From contig CM041297.1 in NCBI GenBank assembly GCA_023052935.1, forward strand, positions 103,965,563 through 104,029,562: a DNA stretch of 64,000 nucleotides, in the 5' to 3' direction. Under the pieces are notes generated by a model, which saw only the letters and a program-made list of their open reading frames with translations, did not search any database and had not been told where the DNA came from. The DNA comes from Piezodorus guildinii. Its lineage: Eukaryota > Arthropoda > Insecta > Hemiptera > Pentatomidae. A program made the translations under genes and the position numbers. How positions within the stretch are numbered: the first letter of the stretch is position 1; each line of letters starts with the position of its first letter. Of this stretch, positions 22,726-32,815 are shown one piece after another.

Positions 22726-24117
22726 ATGGCCGAATCTTCTCCGGTAAAACGGAAAAAAGGGAGATTTAGAACTCCTAACTTAGAAATAAGTGAAAATATA
22801 GAAAAAAGTTGTGTCAAATTTCTGATTGTTAAACGAGACGAGAAAGATGATGAAGGAAACAGTTTAGATTTTGGAAAGGTTTCGCCTTTCTTTATTCATA
22901 AAAGCATTAAAAACGTAGTAGGAGATGTAAAAAATGTAAAAAAGTTAAGAGACGGGACACTTCTTGTTGAAGTACTGTCAAATAATCAGTCTGATGTACT
23001 ATTAAAATGCAAAAAATGGTTAAATAACCTCCCTGTTAGTGTAGAACCACATGGCAAACTGAATTCCAGCAAAGGCATTATCTGGTGTCCAGATTTACAT
23101 TTTTGTACCATTGAGGAAATAAAAACAGAGTTAAAGCCTCAAGCTGTAAAAGACGTAAAAAGAATGACTTATTACAAAAATAATGAAATTAAGGCAAGCC
23201 ATAATTACTTAATAACCTTTAACGCACCCACAATACCCAATGAACTTAAAATAGGTTTCCACAATGTCATTGTTAGGCAATATATATCAAGCCCTACACG
23301 GTGCTATGTTTGTTTGAAATTTGGACACACTAAAATTGCGTGCAAAAAAGAACCTTTATGTAGGTATTGTGGTAAAAATAAACACGAAGGTTCCGAATGT
23401 AACAGCCCCCTAAAATGTGTAAATTGTTCCGAACAACACGATTCCTTTTCGAAACATTGTCCGATCTTCAAAAAAGAGAAAGAAATTAAAGGCATTCAAG
23501 ATGTTGAAAAAATAACCTATTTAGCCGCTAAGAAAAAGTACGAATTACTGCATCCGATGTCATCACGGATTACTTTTTCCAACATCGTAAAAAATAAAAC
23601 AGATGTTAGTGTTCAAACTGATGATATAATAGATAACAAAATATTTTTTAAATCCCTAGAGCATATGAAGGTTAGTTCCATATCCACATCGGACGCTTGC
23701 TGTATTACGAATAATAAACCCGCTATCCCTTCTCCTTTCGTTCTCACATCTCCTTCCCTTCTCACACCTCCTTCCCTTCCCTCACCTCCTTCCCTTCCCC
23801 TACCTGTTTTCCTTCCTTCATCTCCCCCCCTCACTCCTCTTCCCCCTCCTCCTTCACCTTCCATTTCATCTCCGTCCCCATCTATAAGAGGACCTTCCTC
23901 TGAAGAGGAAGCTGCTCCTAGCTCTCATGAGCTTCCCTCTACAGCCGTCGTTTTTTCGGAAGAAAAAACGATTTATAATAAAACCACCTCCCTTAGTGGT
24001 CATGACATTGACCCACAGGGTACATGGACGGTTGTTAAAGAAAAAAGAACGAGAAGTAAAACGCGAATAATAAAACAGATCTCAAACACGCGAAAAGTAA
24101 AACAGGTCTCAAAATAG
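22726..24117 (+). CDS. I-clade LINE ORF1 protein (zinc-knuckle, Gag-like)
   Basis: 463 residues. ORF1 proteins of this type bind element RNA and package it with ORF2 for nuclear return; this role is family knowledge. Visible: a basic N-terminus (KRKKGR); a middle domain rich in Lys and Asn; three zinc knuckles at C193-C206 (CYVCLKFGHTKIAC), C212-C225 (CRYCGKNKHEGSEC) and C231-C245. A long Pro/Ser-rich tract covers about residues 340-390. The C-terminus is basic. The first Met at 22726 is used because the frame is closed upstream and this ATG lies about 520 bases inside the element. No frameshift seen. Confidence 0.92.
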   Translation: MAESSPVKRKKGRFRTPNLEISENIEKSCVKFLIVKRDEKDDEGNSLDFGKVSPFFIHKSIKNVVGDVKNVKKLRDGTLLVEVLSNNQSDVLLKCKKWLNNLPVSVEPHGKLNSSKGIIWCPDLHFCTIEEIKTELKPQAVKDVKRMTYYKNNEIKASHNYLITFNAPTIPNELKIGFHNVIVRQYISSPTRCYVCLKFGHTKIACKKEPLCRYCGKNKHEGSECNSPLKCVNCSEQHDSFSKHCPIFKKEKEIKGIQDVEKITYLAAKKKYELLHPMSSRITFSNIVKNKTDVSVQTDDIIDNKIFFKSLEHMKVSSISTSDACCITNNKPAIPSPFVLTSPSLLTPPSLPSPPSLPLPVFLPSSPPLTPLPPPPSPSISSPSPSIRGPSSEEEAAPSSHELPSTAVVFSEEKTIYNKTTSLSGHDIDPQGTWTVVKEKRTRSKTRIIKQISNTRKVKQVSK

Positions 24118-24333
24118 AAATGACAGTAAAGAAAAAATGGAAACAAATTAGTAATACGGTCTTCATGTAAAGCCATGTTTTATTTTTTTTATTTATGTTA
24201 CTGCTTATAACTTTTTAAAATTTAATTAATTTTCTTATCATGTTATTATTCATTAAATTTAACAATTTATTATTAACATATTTATTGATTTGTATTTATT
24301 TGGTCTTATATTAAAGTACCACGTTTTAGCAAC

Positions 24334-27300
24334 ATGACACTTCCAACAAATATTATACAGTGGAACTGCAACGGCATTTCAGGTAAACGCGAGGAATTGG
24401 CACTATTAATTAATAAATACAAACCGATAGCCATATGCCTTCAAGAAAGTAAGCTGACCCCCAGAAAAAGTTTTAACCTCAAAGGGTATACGGTTTATCG
24501 AAAAGATTTTGAAAATAATAACAGAGGTTTCGGTGGAGTACTAGTTGCGATCCAAAATAATATCGTCTCTGAGTTATTCCCCGTCAATACTTCTCTACAA
24601 GCTTTAGTAGTTAAAGTCTTCCTTACGTTCCCTATATATCTTTGCAATCTCTATTTACCTCCTGACACTCTTGACGCTAATTCATTACTAAATCTTTTGC
24701 ACGTTCTTCCCTCCCCTTATATCTGTATGAGCGATGTCAACGGCCATCACACCTCATGGGGCTCTTCATATTGCTCAACACGGGGAAATATTATTAAACG
24801 GACAATCGATACAACAGATTCGATCATTCTAAATTCCGGAGAACCAACGTACTTAAGTCCAGCTTACAACTCGTTTTCTTCCGTAGACCTATCATGGTGC
24901 TCGTTACGCATTTTTCCACACTTGTGTTGGCAAGTAGCCCAGGATCAACATTCTAGTGACCATTTTCCTATAATCATTAGCTTCCCTCATGGAAAATCTG
25001 AGACGTCAAAACACCCTAGATGGATTACTGACAAATCAGACTGGACGAAATTCCAAAGCAACCTAAATGTTAATGAATCTGACTTAGGATCAGCTGAAAC
25101 AAGCGATGATAAAAACGAACTTCTTACTTCTGATATCTTAAACGCAGCAAACCAATCCATTCCTAAAACTCCTAATAAACCAAGTGCCCACAAAAGAGTC
25201 CCTTGGTTTGATGAAGAATGTAAAGCCGCTATTAAGAAAAGGAAAAAAGCGCTCAAAATGTTTCAAAGGGAACCTACAATATCTCACCTAATCGAATACA
25301 AAAAAAGCCGTTCTCTCTCCCGTAGAATTATAAAAACAAAAAAGAAGGAGTCATGGGAAAAATTCCTAAGCAGTATTTCGACCAATACTTCCCCAATATC
25401 GTTCTGGAAGAAAATAAAAGGTATTTCGGGAAATTACCAAGAGCAGCAAGCAACCCTTTTAATCAACAGAAACGTGGAGCAAAATGAAGAACTGTTAGCA
25501 GAAAATTTCGCAGAATTTTATTCCAGCATATATTCCTCTATAACGCACCAGGCAATAGAAGATACCAGTACCAGTACACTCGACAACCAAGCGGAAGAAG
25601 CATACAACCTCCCATTCACTAAGCTTGAGCTGTTAACTTGCATTAAAGAACTTAAACCCTCAACACCAGGCTTAGATGACATTCATAACGAGATGCTAAG
25701 ACATCTACCAATGAAGACGAAGTACGCGCTTTTAGCTCTCTACAACTTCATATGGTGCACTGGAGACTTTCCTAATACCTGGAGGAGAGCGGTTATAATT
25801 CCCATCCCTAAACCTGGAAAAAATAAGTTGTTTCCCTCAAGCTATCGACCCATTTCATTGACAAGCTGTACGTCTAAACTGCTCGAGAAGATGGTATACA
25901 AACGTTTAGTATGGGAATTAGAAGAAAATCAGCTAATAGCTAAAGAACAAAGTGGGTTCAGAAAAGGACGTTCAACTTTAGACCATCTGGTGACAATTGA
26001 ATACGAGATTCTTAACTGTTTTGCGGAAAAAAAAGAATGCCTTGGGATCTTCTTTGACATCGAAAAAGCCTATGATAATTTAAATCCCAACCTTATCATG
26101 TTACAGTTGAAGGAATGGGGATTTAAAGGTCGCATTTTTACGATGATAGGAAATTTCCTACGAAATCGCACGTTCCAAGTAAGGGTGGGAGATCATCTAT
26201 CGACGGTCAAAGTAATGTCTAATGGAATACCACAAGGGAGCGTTTTCAGCTGTGCTCTTTTTGTCATAGCAATTAATAAAATCACTAATATAATTCCGAA
26301 ACCTATAATAACCTTTTTATTTGTAGACGATCTGGCCTTGCTACTTCCGTTCAAGAGCCGAGAATCAATGAGAGAAACGTTACAAAATTGTTTCTTAAAA
26401 CTGGAATCTTGGTCAGCACAATCCGGGCTACATTTCTCCGTCGAAAAAACAAAATGTCTCCTCTTCTCTAGACTAAAAACGCCTACAACTCCACCGGACT
26501 TAATCTACAAGGGCACAAAACTAAATTTTGAGACAAAAGTTAAGTTCTTAGGACTTTACTTAAACGGAAGACTTGATTGGAAAGATCATATTAAGTGGCT
26601 CAAAGAGGAATCTACGAAAAGGTTAAATATACTAAAAGTCCTTGCAGGATGTTCCTGGGGAGCCGACAGAACCAGCATGTTAAAAGTTTACAAAACTTTA
26701 ATCGAACCGAAATTAGATTATGGTAGTTTCATATTTGCATCGGCCAGTACCACAGTGCTCTCAAAACTCGATTCAGTCCACCACGCAGGTATCCGAATTG
26801 CAACGGGTGCATTTAGAACAAGCCCTGTAAACAGTATTTGTGTTGAAGCCGGTTTAGCTCCACTAGCAGTTAGGAGACATCATCTAGCATGCGGATACAT
26901 TGGGAGGCTGAAATTTAATGATCAAAACCCAGCATGGAAAGCGATTTTTCGACCAAGAACTGGACCGTCCACAGAAAATCGAAGGTTACCAGCCCCACTT
27001 GGGATAAGAGCGAGAAGGTACGTAGAAGAAATAAAAAACTTGCTAACCACCACTGAACTTAACTATCCACCGTGGACCTTAAAATTACCAATATTAGACC
27101 TAACTCTGAGCAAACACAAAAAACACAACACTTCCGCATTCCAATACTTGACTGACTTCCAAAACATTAAAGAAAAATATACCAACAGTATCTGTATTTA
27201 TACCGATGGCTCCAAGTTGAACGGTACAGTAGGTTGTTCTATTGTCACCGATTCTATAACCTCTAAATATAAATTACCTAACACGGCAAGTAACTTTACT

Positions 27301-28002
27301 GCTGAAAGCTACGCTATAAGTGCAGCGCTTCATCTAATCAAGCAGCGTGATGACAAAAATTTTCTAATCTTCACGGATTCTCTTTCAGCTATAAAGGCAT
27401 TAAGTGATATCTATCCAAAAAATTTAATAATCAAAAAATGCCAAGCATATTCAACCATGATTAATAATCAAAACAAAAAAGTATCAATAGTTTGGATCCC
27501 ATCACACATTGGCATCAAAGGAAATGAGGAAGCGGACAGAGCAGCGAGGGATGCGGCAATGTCCACATTGGAGGAAATAAATATTCATACCCCATCTGAT
27601 CTTACTAATCACCTAAAATGTCTAGCTAGGAAGATGTGGGAAGAGATTTGGGAATCAGTCGAGGAAAAACAAAAATTGAAAAGCATAAAAAATGAAATAA
27701 AAGCATGGAAAAGCTCAATTCGAGATTCGAGGAGGGAAGAAGTTGTTATTGCGCGATTGAGGATAGACCACTCACGCCTCACTCATGGCTATTTAATAAA
27801 AAGGGAAACCCCTCCACAATGCACCATGTGCAATGTTCAACTCACTATCGCACACCTATTAGTTGACTGCCCCCAGTACACCACTTCCTTCCAAAATCTT
27901 GGTATTGAAAGAAGGCTAGACACGTTATTAGGAGATGATCCCTCAACGTTAACAAAACTAATAGAGTTACTGAAAAATAACGGGTTGTTTTACAAAATTT
28001 GA
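24334..28002 (+). CDS. I-clade LINE ORF2: endonuclease, reverse transcriptase, RNase H
   Basis: 1,222 residues. It nicks target DNA, copies the element RNA at the nick and degrades the RNA strand (family knowledge). Endonuclease: QWNCNG near 9-14, QESK near 37-40, D134 and N136 in SDVNGHH, D209-H210 in SSDHFP. Reverse transcriptase: FFDIEKAYD with D575, NGIPQGSVFS, and FVDD at 663-666, where YADD is more usual. RNase H: D958 (YTDGS), E991, D1015 (FTDS), D1068 (EADR), so the full acidic set is present, with WIPSH at 1054-1058. C-terminal zinc finger: C1163, C1166, H1174, C1179. All key residues are kept. It starts 216 bases after the ORF1 stop. Confidence 0.95.
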   Translation: MTLPTNIIQWNCNGISGKREELALLINKYKPIAICLQESKLTPRKSFNLKGYTVYRKDFENNNRGFGGVLVAIQNNIVSELFPVNTSLQALVVKVFLTFPIYLCNLYLPPDTLDANSLLNLLHVLPSPYICMSDVNGHHTSWGSSYCSTRGNIIKRTIDTTDSIILNSGEPTYLSPAYNSFSSVDLSWCSLRIFPHLCWQVAQDQHSSDHFPIIISFPHGKSETSKHPRWITDKSDWTKFQSNLNVNESDLGSAETSDDKNELLTSDILNAANQSIPKTPNKPSAHKRVPWFDEECKAAIKKRKKALKMFQREPTISHLIEYKKSRSLSRRIIKTKKKESWEKFLSSISTNTSPISFWKKIKGISGNYQEQQATLLINRNVEQNEELLAENFAEFYSSIYSSITHQAIEDTSTSTLDNQAEEAYNLPFTKLELLTCIKELKPSTPGLDDIHNEMLRHLPMKTKYALLALYNFIWCTGDFPNTWRRAVIIPIPKPGKNKLFPSSYRPISLTSCTSKLLEKMVYKRLVWELEENQLIAKEQSGFRKGRSTLDHLVTIEYEILNCFAEKKECLGIFFDIEKAYDNLNPNLIMLQLKEWGFKGRIFTMIGNFLRNRTFQVRVGDHLSTVKVMSNGIPQGSVFSCALFVIAINKITNIIPKPIITFLFVDDLALLLPFKSRESMRETLQNCFLKLESWSAQSGLHFSVEKTKCLLFSRLKTPTTPPDLIYKGTKLNFETKVKFLGLYLNGRLDWKDHIKWLKEESTKRLNILKVLAGCSWGADRTSMLKVYKTLIEPKLDYGSFIFASASTTVLSKLDSVHHAGIRIATGAFRTSPVNSICVEAGLAPLAVRRHHLACGYIGRLKFNDQNPAWKAIFRPRTGPSTENRRLPAPLGIRARRYVEEIKNLLTTTELNYPPWTLKLPILDLTLSKHKKHNTSAFQYLTDFQNIKEKYTNSICIYTDGSKLNGTVGCSIVTDSITSKYKLPNTASNFTAESYAISAALHLIKQRDDKNFLIFTDSLSAIKALSDIYPKNLIIKKCQAYSTMINNQNKKVSIVWIPSHIGIKGNEEADRAARDAAMSTLEEINIHTPSDLTNHLKCLARKMWEEIWESVEEKQKLKSIKNEIKAWKSSIRDSRREEVVIARLRIDHSRLTHGYLIKRETPPQCTMCNVQLTIAHLLVDCPQYTTSFQNLGIERRLDTLLGDDPSTLTKLIELLKNNGLFYKI

Positions 28003-28461
28003 GCAACAAAAAAAAAAAAAGAAACAAAAAAAAGAGAAATACAATAGATAACCATTTAACCATTCATAGGGGACAAATACACCAAATTTGAAGCTGGACT
28101 GAAGAACAGGAATAAAACAGGACACCCTCTTCTGGAAAACTGCTTTCAGAAAATCAAGATTTGAAGAAGTGGACTAAGAACTGGACATGGAGCTCCAGGA
28201 GTTCACGCCAGGTTACCGGATGAGACACTGAACCTCTAATAATAACATGTAAGAAGCCTGAGTCACTAAATATATTGTAACAACATGCCTCTGACCCTAA
28301 TACATTTTGTAACAACATGCCTCTGACACTAAAACATATTGTAACAACATGCCAATGATCAAAACACAATATAACCTCCACTGTTATCAAAACAAATGTT
28401 AAAACAGGACACATATAACCTTGGCTGTTGAGTGTCCGTAAAATATATAACCTAACCTAAC
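28003..28461 (+). other. I-clade LINE 3' untranslated region with 32-bp tandem repeat
   Basis: After an A-rich start, three repeats of about 32 bases (each with TTGTAACAACATGCC) lie at 28.27-28.36 kb. The region ends in TAACC repeats that precede the TSD. Variable short-repeat tails are known in the I clade (TAA in Drosophila). Confidence 0.75.
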
Positions 28462-28473
28462 CATGGGTACCTC

Positions 28474-28660
28474 ATGATCTCACTGAGCGGCAGCAAGACC
28501 CGATGTTTCAAAACATACCGTGCAAAAATTGAAAGAACTGGGCTACGAAGTTCTTCCGCACCCACCATATTCTCCCGACTTGTCTCCAACAGATTATCAC
28601 CAGTTCAGGAATTTAGACAACTTCGTCAAAGGAATTTTTTTTTAAAATGATAATAAAGTG
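28474..28660 (+). pseudogene. Mariner transposase, C-terminal part
   Basis: After the TSD the frame continues LTERQ, then jumps to ARPDVSKHTVQKLKELGYEV and HPPYSPDLSPTDYH. Mariner transposases normally have about 150 more residues between these, including the first two catalytic Asp. That part is deleted here. Asp of YSPD, the third catalytic residue of the family, is retained. Confidence 0.88.
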
Positions 28661-29040
28661 AAAAGTGCGTTTTCAGTTTTTGTTTCACTTTAAAGCTCAA
28701 ATTTTTTTAGTTCGGGGATAAAAAAGTTGGTGTCACGTTGGGAAAAATGTGTAGAAAAAGAAGGTAAATACTTCTAATACAATTATCTTGTTTTCATATC
28801 GTATTTTTAATAAAATGTTTACATTTAATAAATCGTTTTACCTTGAAAACAGACACTTCATGACACAACCCAATACAAAAATAACAATATATTCTTGTTA
28901 TCAACGATAAAAGACAGGTAAATATATTTGTCGAACGAATTTAATCATAACTAAAGGAGAAAATTTCAAAAATATATTTTTAATGCAATTTTTTTTTTTA
29001 ACTAAAAGAACTGTAATATTCATGTATAATATACCGTTGG

Positions 29041-29979
29041 TACAGCATTGTACACCTCATCATATCGCATTGATACAATAGTGAATCGCCTTTAACAATA
29101 TTTAAAAAAAGTTCACAAATATTGCATAAAATGGAAATTGAAAATTGATCCCACCAAATCTAAAGCAATTCTTTTAACTGAACGTCGCCCACAAATAAAC
29201 CACCAAATCAAGATAAATGCAGCTCCCATCCCATGGTCAAAATCCGTACAGTACCTAGGCCCAACATTAGACAAATCTCTTACATTCACAGATCATATCA
29301 ATAGAAAAATCGATAAAGCCAACAAATTAATATTTAAAATGTTCCTACACTTCAACAAAAAATCCCATTTGAGCTCTCATAACAAATTAATAATATACAA
29401 ATCAGTTATTCGCCCGTTAATTACATACGCCTCGCCAGTCTGGTGCTCAACCTGCTTGACTGACAACCAAAAACTTGAAAGAATTCAAAATCTATCAATG
29501 CGGATGATTAACAATTACCCCCGCTTCACTAAAATATCTTCCATGCTCCAGGACTTGCAGCTTCCAACAATTAAACATTTTGTCCATACTCAATCAGCTT
29601 CTTACTTCAGTAAAACAGCAGTCTCCAAAAATCCATTAATAAAGGAAATCGGTAACTATAATAAAACATCTTTGAAACGCTACACTCATAAAAGAACTAA
29701 ACATGTGTTGCTAACTTAAGCTAGTTTGTTTTAATTTCTAATTTTATATTATCAATCATGTTATCCGTTTTTATTTGTAGGTTTTTGTATAATTTTTCCT
29801 ACAACCATATATAGTCTCAATTTAATTTGACCACATATTTATTAATTAAGGCTAATTAGATTATAACTACCAAATTAACCGAACATTTTGCTAATTGTAA
29901 GGATGTCTCATCCGAAATCATTTATAAATATTTTGTCATTATGTAAATATGTAAATAAAGTTTATTTTCTTCTCTTCTC
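29041..29979 (+). mobile_element. 5'-truncated jockey-like LINE with 11-bp TSD in family R
   Basis: The TSD TATACCGTTGG is at 29030-29040 and 29980-29990. The insert is 939 bp: the last part of ORF2 and a 3' untranslated region that ends GTAAATAAAGTTTATTTTCT followed by TCTCTTCTCT, without a long poly-A tail. The host sequence is the R block that reads CTTTCCAACGGTATA on the other strand. Confidence 0.9.
29138..29719 (+). pseudogene. Jockey-like reverse transcriptase, C-terminal fragment
   Basis: 193 codons are open from the first Met; the frame runs on upstream to the truncation point. Visible motifs: KIDPTKSKAIL, VQYLGPTLDKSLTFTDHI (the primer-grip and thumb region), IIYKSVIRPLITYASPVW and RIQNLSMRMI. 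The palm with the catalytic Asp pair is missing. Truncation came from incomplete reverse transcription, judged by the TSD. Confidence 0.88.
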
Positions 29980-30225
29980 TATACCGTTGGAAAGCTAAAG
30001 ATTTTGAAAAACATATTATCTTGTTCACAAGCTTGTAAAAGTTAATGAAGAGTGATGAAGAGCCGATAAAACTAACTGATTATAATTTTAGGTATACATT
30101 ATAATACATTTTTAAATAAAACACATGTTTCTATATAAAATCCAATCTAAATAATTCTTAAACAATTTATATTTGTTTGGAAATTTTAAATTGATATAGG
30201 TAAGGTAATAGTCGATTGGAGAGAA

Positions 30226-30327
30226 TCATTATTGAAAGAAAAAACAAGAAAAAATTGCAATGAAAGATACTTTTCATCTCAAAACATAGCAACATTACTT
30301 AAATCCACACAGAGGCGATAGGAATAA

Positions 30328-30377
<50 letters not shown>

Positions 30378-31493
30378 TGCATATTCTATAATTTTGCACA
30401 ATTTCCAAGGAAAGGCTGAATGGTAGGGAAATAATTATAAATGAGCATTGAAATATTCAGGGCTGTACTCGGACCCACGAAGCGGCACTCCCTGAAATGG
30501 TCATTACCCTGATTAGCACACTGGCTAGGACATTAGGTATCGTCCAGCCGGTAATGATGCCGGAAAATTATACCGGTTTTTTTTTCCTCTTTTTTCCCTT
30601 TTTTTTTTACCACAACGAGTAATTTGTCACAGTTCTCCGAATCCAGACGGAAAAAAGCTCTTATTTGTATGTGATAACTGGAATGTATATTTTCATTTGA
30701 AATTTTCTCTGTGTACCCAACAGTATTGACAGAACAAATTTATGTATTTATTCTTTCTTTACAATCCTGTAAATATATTATTTAAAAATTTTGAGACTTA
30801 GATATATTTAAATATACATACTTTCATTTCACGCAAACCCACTAGATCGCACTCTCTCGTCACCATCCACCGAGGAGGCTAAAAATACGATGGTTTTTGG
30901 TTCTCCTAAATTAAATAAATAAAGTGCTATTTCTAGGTAGTTTCTTTACGAGACATTTTCATGCCTATAATTCTTCATTTACTCGTTGTATATGCACTTG
31001 TAAATATCAAAAATATATGTTTTTAAAACGATTCAAGCCCCAACTTTCAGGGAATAAGAAATTCGTAAAGGCTGTTACATACTTCGGTTTCTCTCAACGA
31101 TTCACTCTTAAATCTTACATTACTTTCCTTATGCTTTTTAATGGTGTCAACTAGTATATAATATCGTTATAATTATATTAATTTAGGAATGAAAACGTTA
31201 TTTACTTACAGGTACTAGGTGTATAGTTACTAGTCCTTATCCGAAATATTTATTACTGGACTGATTTTAATCTATAAAAAAAAACATGATCGAGTATGTG
31301 TCCAAGGAATGATGAAAATTATATAGGCAACCTCGATTAAGATATAGGTTAAGGAAAACATTTATTTTTATTTTGACCCACCTATAATTTGATTATTATA
31401 AAGATAAAATCAAAGTGAGCTGGTCAAATGTGCTAAAAGCCTGTCTACATTACTTTGCGAGTTTTATAATCACATGTTTTTTTATTTACTTTT
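30226..31493. other. Spacer with a 47-base poly-A run
   Basis: Poly-A occupies about 30331-30376. A less AT-rich segment at 30.46-30.58 kb (CTGTACTCGGACCCACGAAG, GTCCAGCCGGTAATGATGCC) followed by a T-run may be part of an unrecognised SINE. The 76-codon frame at 30924 has no known motif. Confidence 0.4.
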
Positions 31494-31514
31494 AAAATTT
31501 GGATAAAATAACTT

Positions 31515-32198
31515 TATTTTTTATTTAATCATATTTATTGATATTTACAAATGTATTATTATATACAACAAGTAAATGTGGTGAACATAGTAAACTGACA
31601 TGAAATACATGAAGAGACGCCACCCATTGTCAGCCCTCTAAAAATATTTTAAACTAGAAGGTCTCGGGCCCATCTTCTTTTCAGACGCCTTTGAGTATTA
31701 TCAGGAATTGAAGAGGACGATTGGATAGAAACTAGTGGATTAGAGTGGAAATGGAGTTTTTCATGGAATGATTGATACCAGGTACGGGCTAATTCACTAA
31801 CATATGGGATATTAAAGTCTTTATGGATAAGCTTATTCGTGACAAAGTAAGGAGCGTTAAGGATTTTACGACGGATTTTGGATTGTAAGGATTGGATACG
31901 AGAATAATTCGATGGTTTAGTAGAGCCCCATGGCTCTACTCCGTAAGTCCATATCGGTCTTATGATGGTCATATAAATAAGTCTTTTGTAATTAAGTGGA
32001 AGGTTGGAGCGTTCGTCCAGTATGTGTTGAAGTAGTCGAAAACGTCGAGCAGTTTCTTTTCGTTTCAGTCTTGTATGGGGATTCAAAGTTAAACGTTTGT
32101 CAAGGTGGAGTCCTAGGTGTCGAATGTGTTCAACAGGGGCTAGTGGAGTGTCATTAAAGGATACTGTAGGGCAGGAAGTCATTGGTCGTAGGGTAAAT
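31515..32198 (-). mobile_element. 5'-truncated jockey-clade LINE, 684 bp, 21-bp TSD
   Basis: The TSD (AAAATTTGGATAAAATAACT plus one T) lies at 31494-31514 and 32199-32219. The minus-strand insert carries the ORF2 C-terminus and a 3' untranslated end in A/T-rich sequence (GATTAAATAAAAAATAAA). Confidence 0.9.
31649..32182 (-). pseudogene. Jockey reverse transcriptase, C-terminal 177 codons
   Basis: The open fragment contains IRHLGLHLDKRLTLNPHTRL, KRLIYMTIIRPIWTYGVEPW, KIRRKILNAPYFVTN and, at the end, RRLKRRWARDLL. The intact element at 50.3-53.0 kb ends RRLKRQWPRDIL, so this is a related but distinct subfamily. The frame is intact as far as it goes. The catalytic palm is absent because of 5' truncation. 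Confidence 0.9.
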
Positions 32199-32219
32199 AA
32201 AATTTGGATAAAATAACTT

Positions 32220-32815
32220 AAATGAAAATTACCTCATTTTTCAATTACTTTTTTTTTTTTTTTTTTTTTTTAACAATAACTCTGTATTTCTGAGTATCGG
32301 AAAACTTAGTAAATCAACTTGATCTATCAGTAAAGTGGTGTTTAATTTAATGAGTTTTTACATCTCATCATCTACATCTTAGCATTTTCCACCACTTCCT
32401 TACATTTGCTGATTGTCCTTGAATGTGGATATGTGGGAATAAATATTTCAACAGAAAAAAATATATTAGCTTCATGTCGTTCACTAAATAACGTATTAAC
32501 TATAAAAAAAAAAAAAAAAAAGATAGCTAAGTGGTTTTCCTCTAATGAGAAATATTGGTCACTGAGTTTCCTAAGAATAATAAACAATATGATTCCTAAG
32601 TATTGTATAACAAGTCTCTCTTCATATGAATACAAATTTATAACTTAATGGTAAAAATATTAAATGCAGTGTAATATAATTAAAACGCATAAAACCATAT
32701 TTAATAAAAGAGAAATGCTTTCATAATTTTTTTTTAAATTTCACCTACTTATATATGAAACATTAAGGTAATCCAGATTAATGTCCAGACATTAAACATT
32801 TTCCTACCGTTCTAA
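32220..32815. other. AT-rich spacer
   Basis: T-runs and A-runs; frames at 32372-32648 overlap on both strands and carry no known motif. Confidence 0.4.

Larger units (their letters stand above)
22202..28461 (+). mobile_element. Complete I-clade non-LTR retrotransposon, 6,260 bp
   Basis: The 12-bp TSD CATGGGTACCTC is at 22190-22201 and 28462-28473. Inside lie a 524-bp 5' untranslated region, intact ORF1, a 216-bp gap, intact ORF2 and a 459-bp 3' untranslated region. The tail is not poly-A but TAACC repeats (ATAACCTAACCTAACC). The I-clade assignment rests on endonuclease, reverse transcriptase and RNase H in one ORF2 plus a three-knuckle ORF1. Both frames are open, so this insertion is young and possibly active. 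Confidence 0.93.
21687..28873 (+). mobile_element. Mariner element, internally deleted, interrupted by an I-clade LINE
   Basis: The terminal inverted repeats begin TTGGGTTGTTTCACATGAAA (21687) and, read inward from 28873, TTGGGTTGTGTCATGAAGTG. Both flanks have the TA target duplication (21685-21686, 28874-28875). Without the LINE, about 0.9 kb of mariner remains, against the usual about 1.3 kb. Confidence 0.92.
21239..30222 (-). mobile_element. Family R repeat, copy 9, split by mariner and LINE insertions
   Basis: R sequence occupies 21239-21686, 28874-29040 and 29991 to about 30222. The 3' end is at 21239 (ACTTTCACTTACC on the plus strand). A GT run lies near 21355. The 5' end near 30.2 kb is decayed (AGGTAAGGTAATAGTCG). 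Removing the two insertions, at 21687-28873 and 29041-29979, restores the usual R order. This fixes relative ages: R first, then mariner and LINE, with the I-clade LINE inside mariner later still. Confidence 0.85.

Noticed and set aside
28440..28461. Interstitial telomere
   Set aside because: Only about three TAACC units, located exactly at the LINE 3' end before its TSD.
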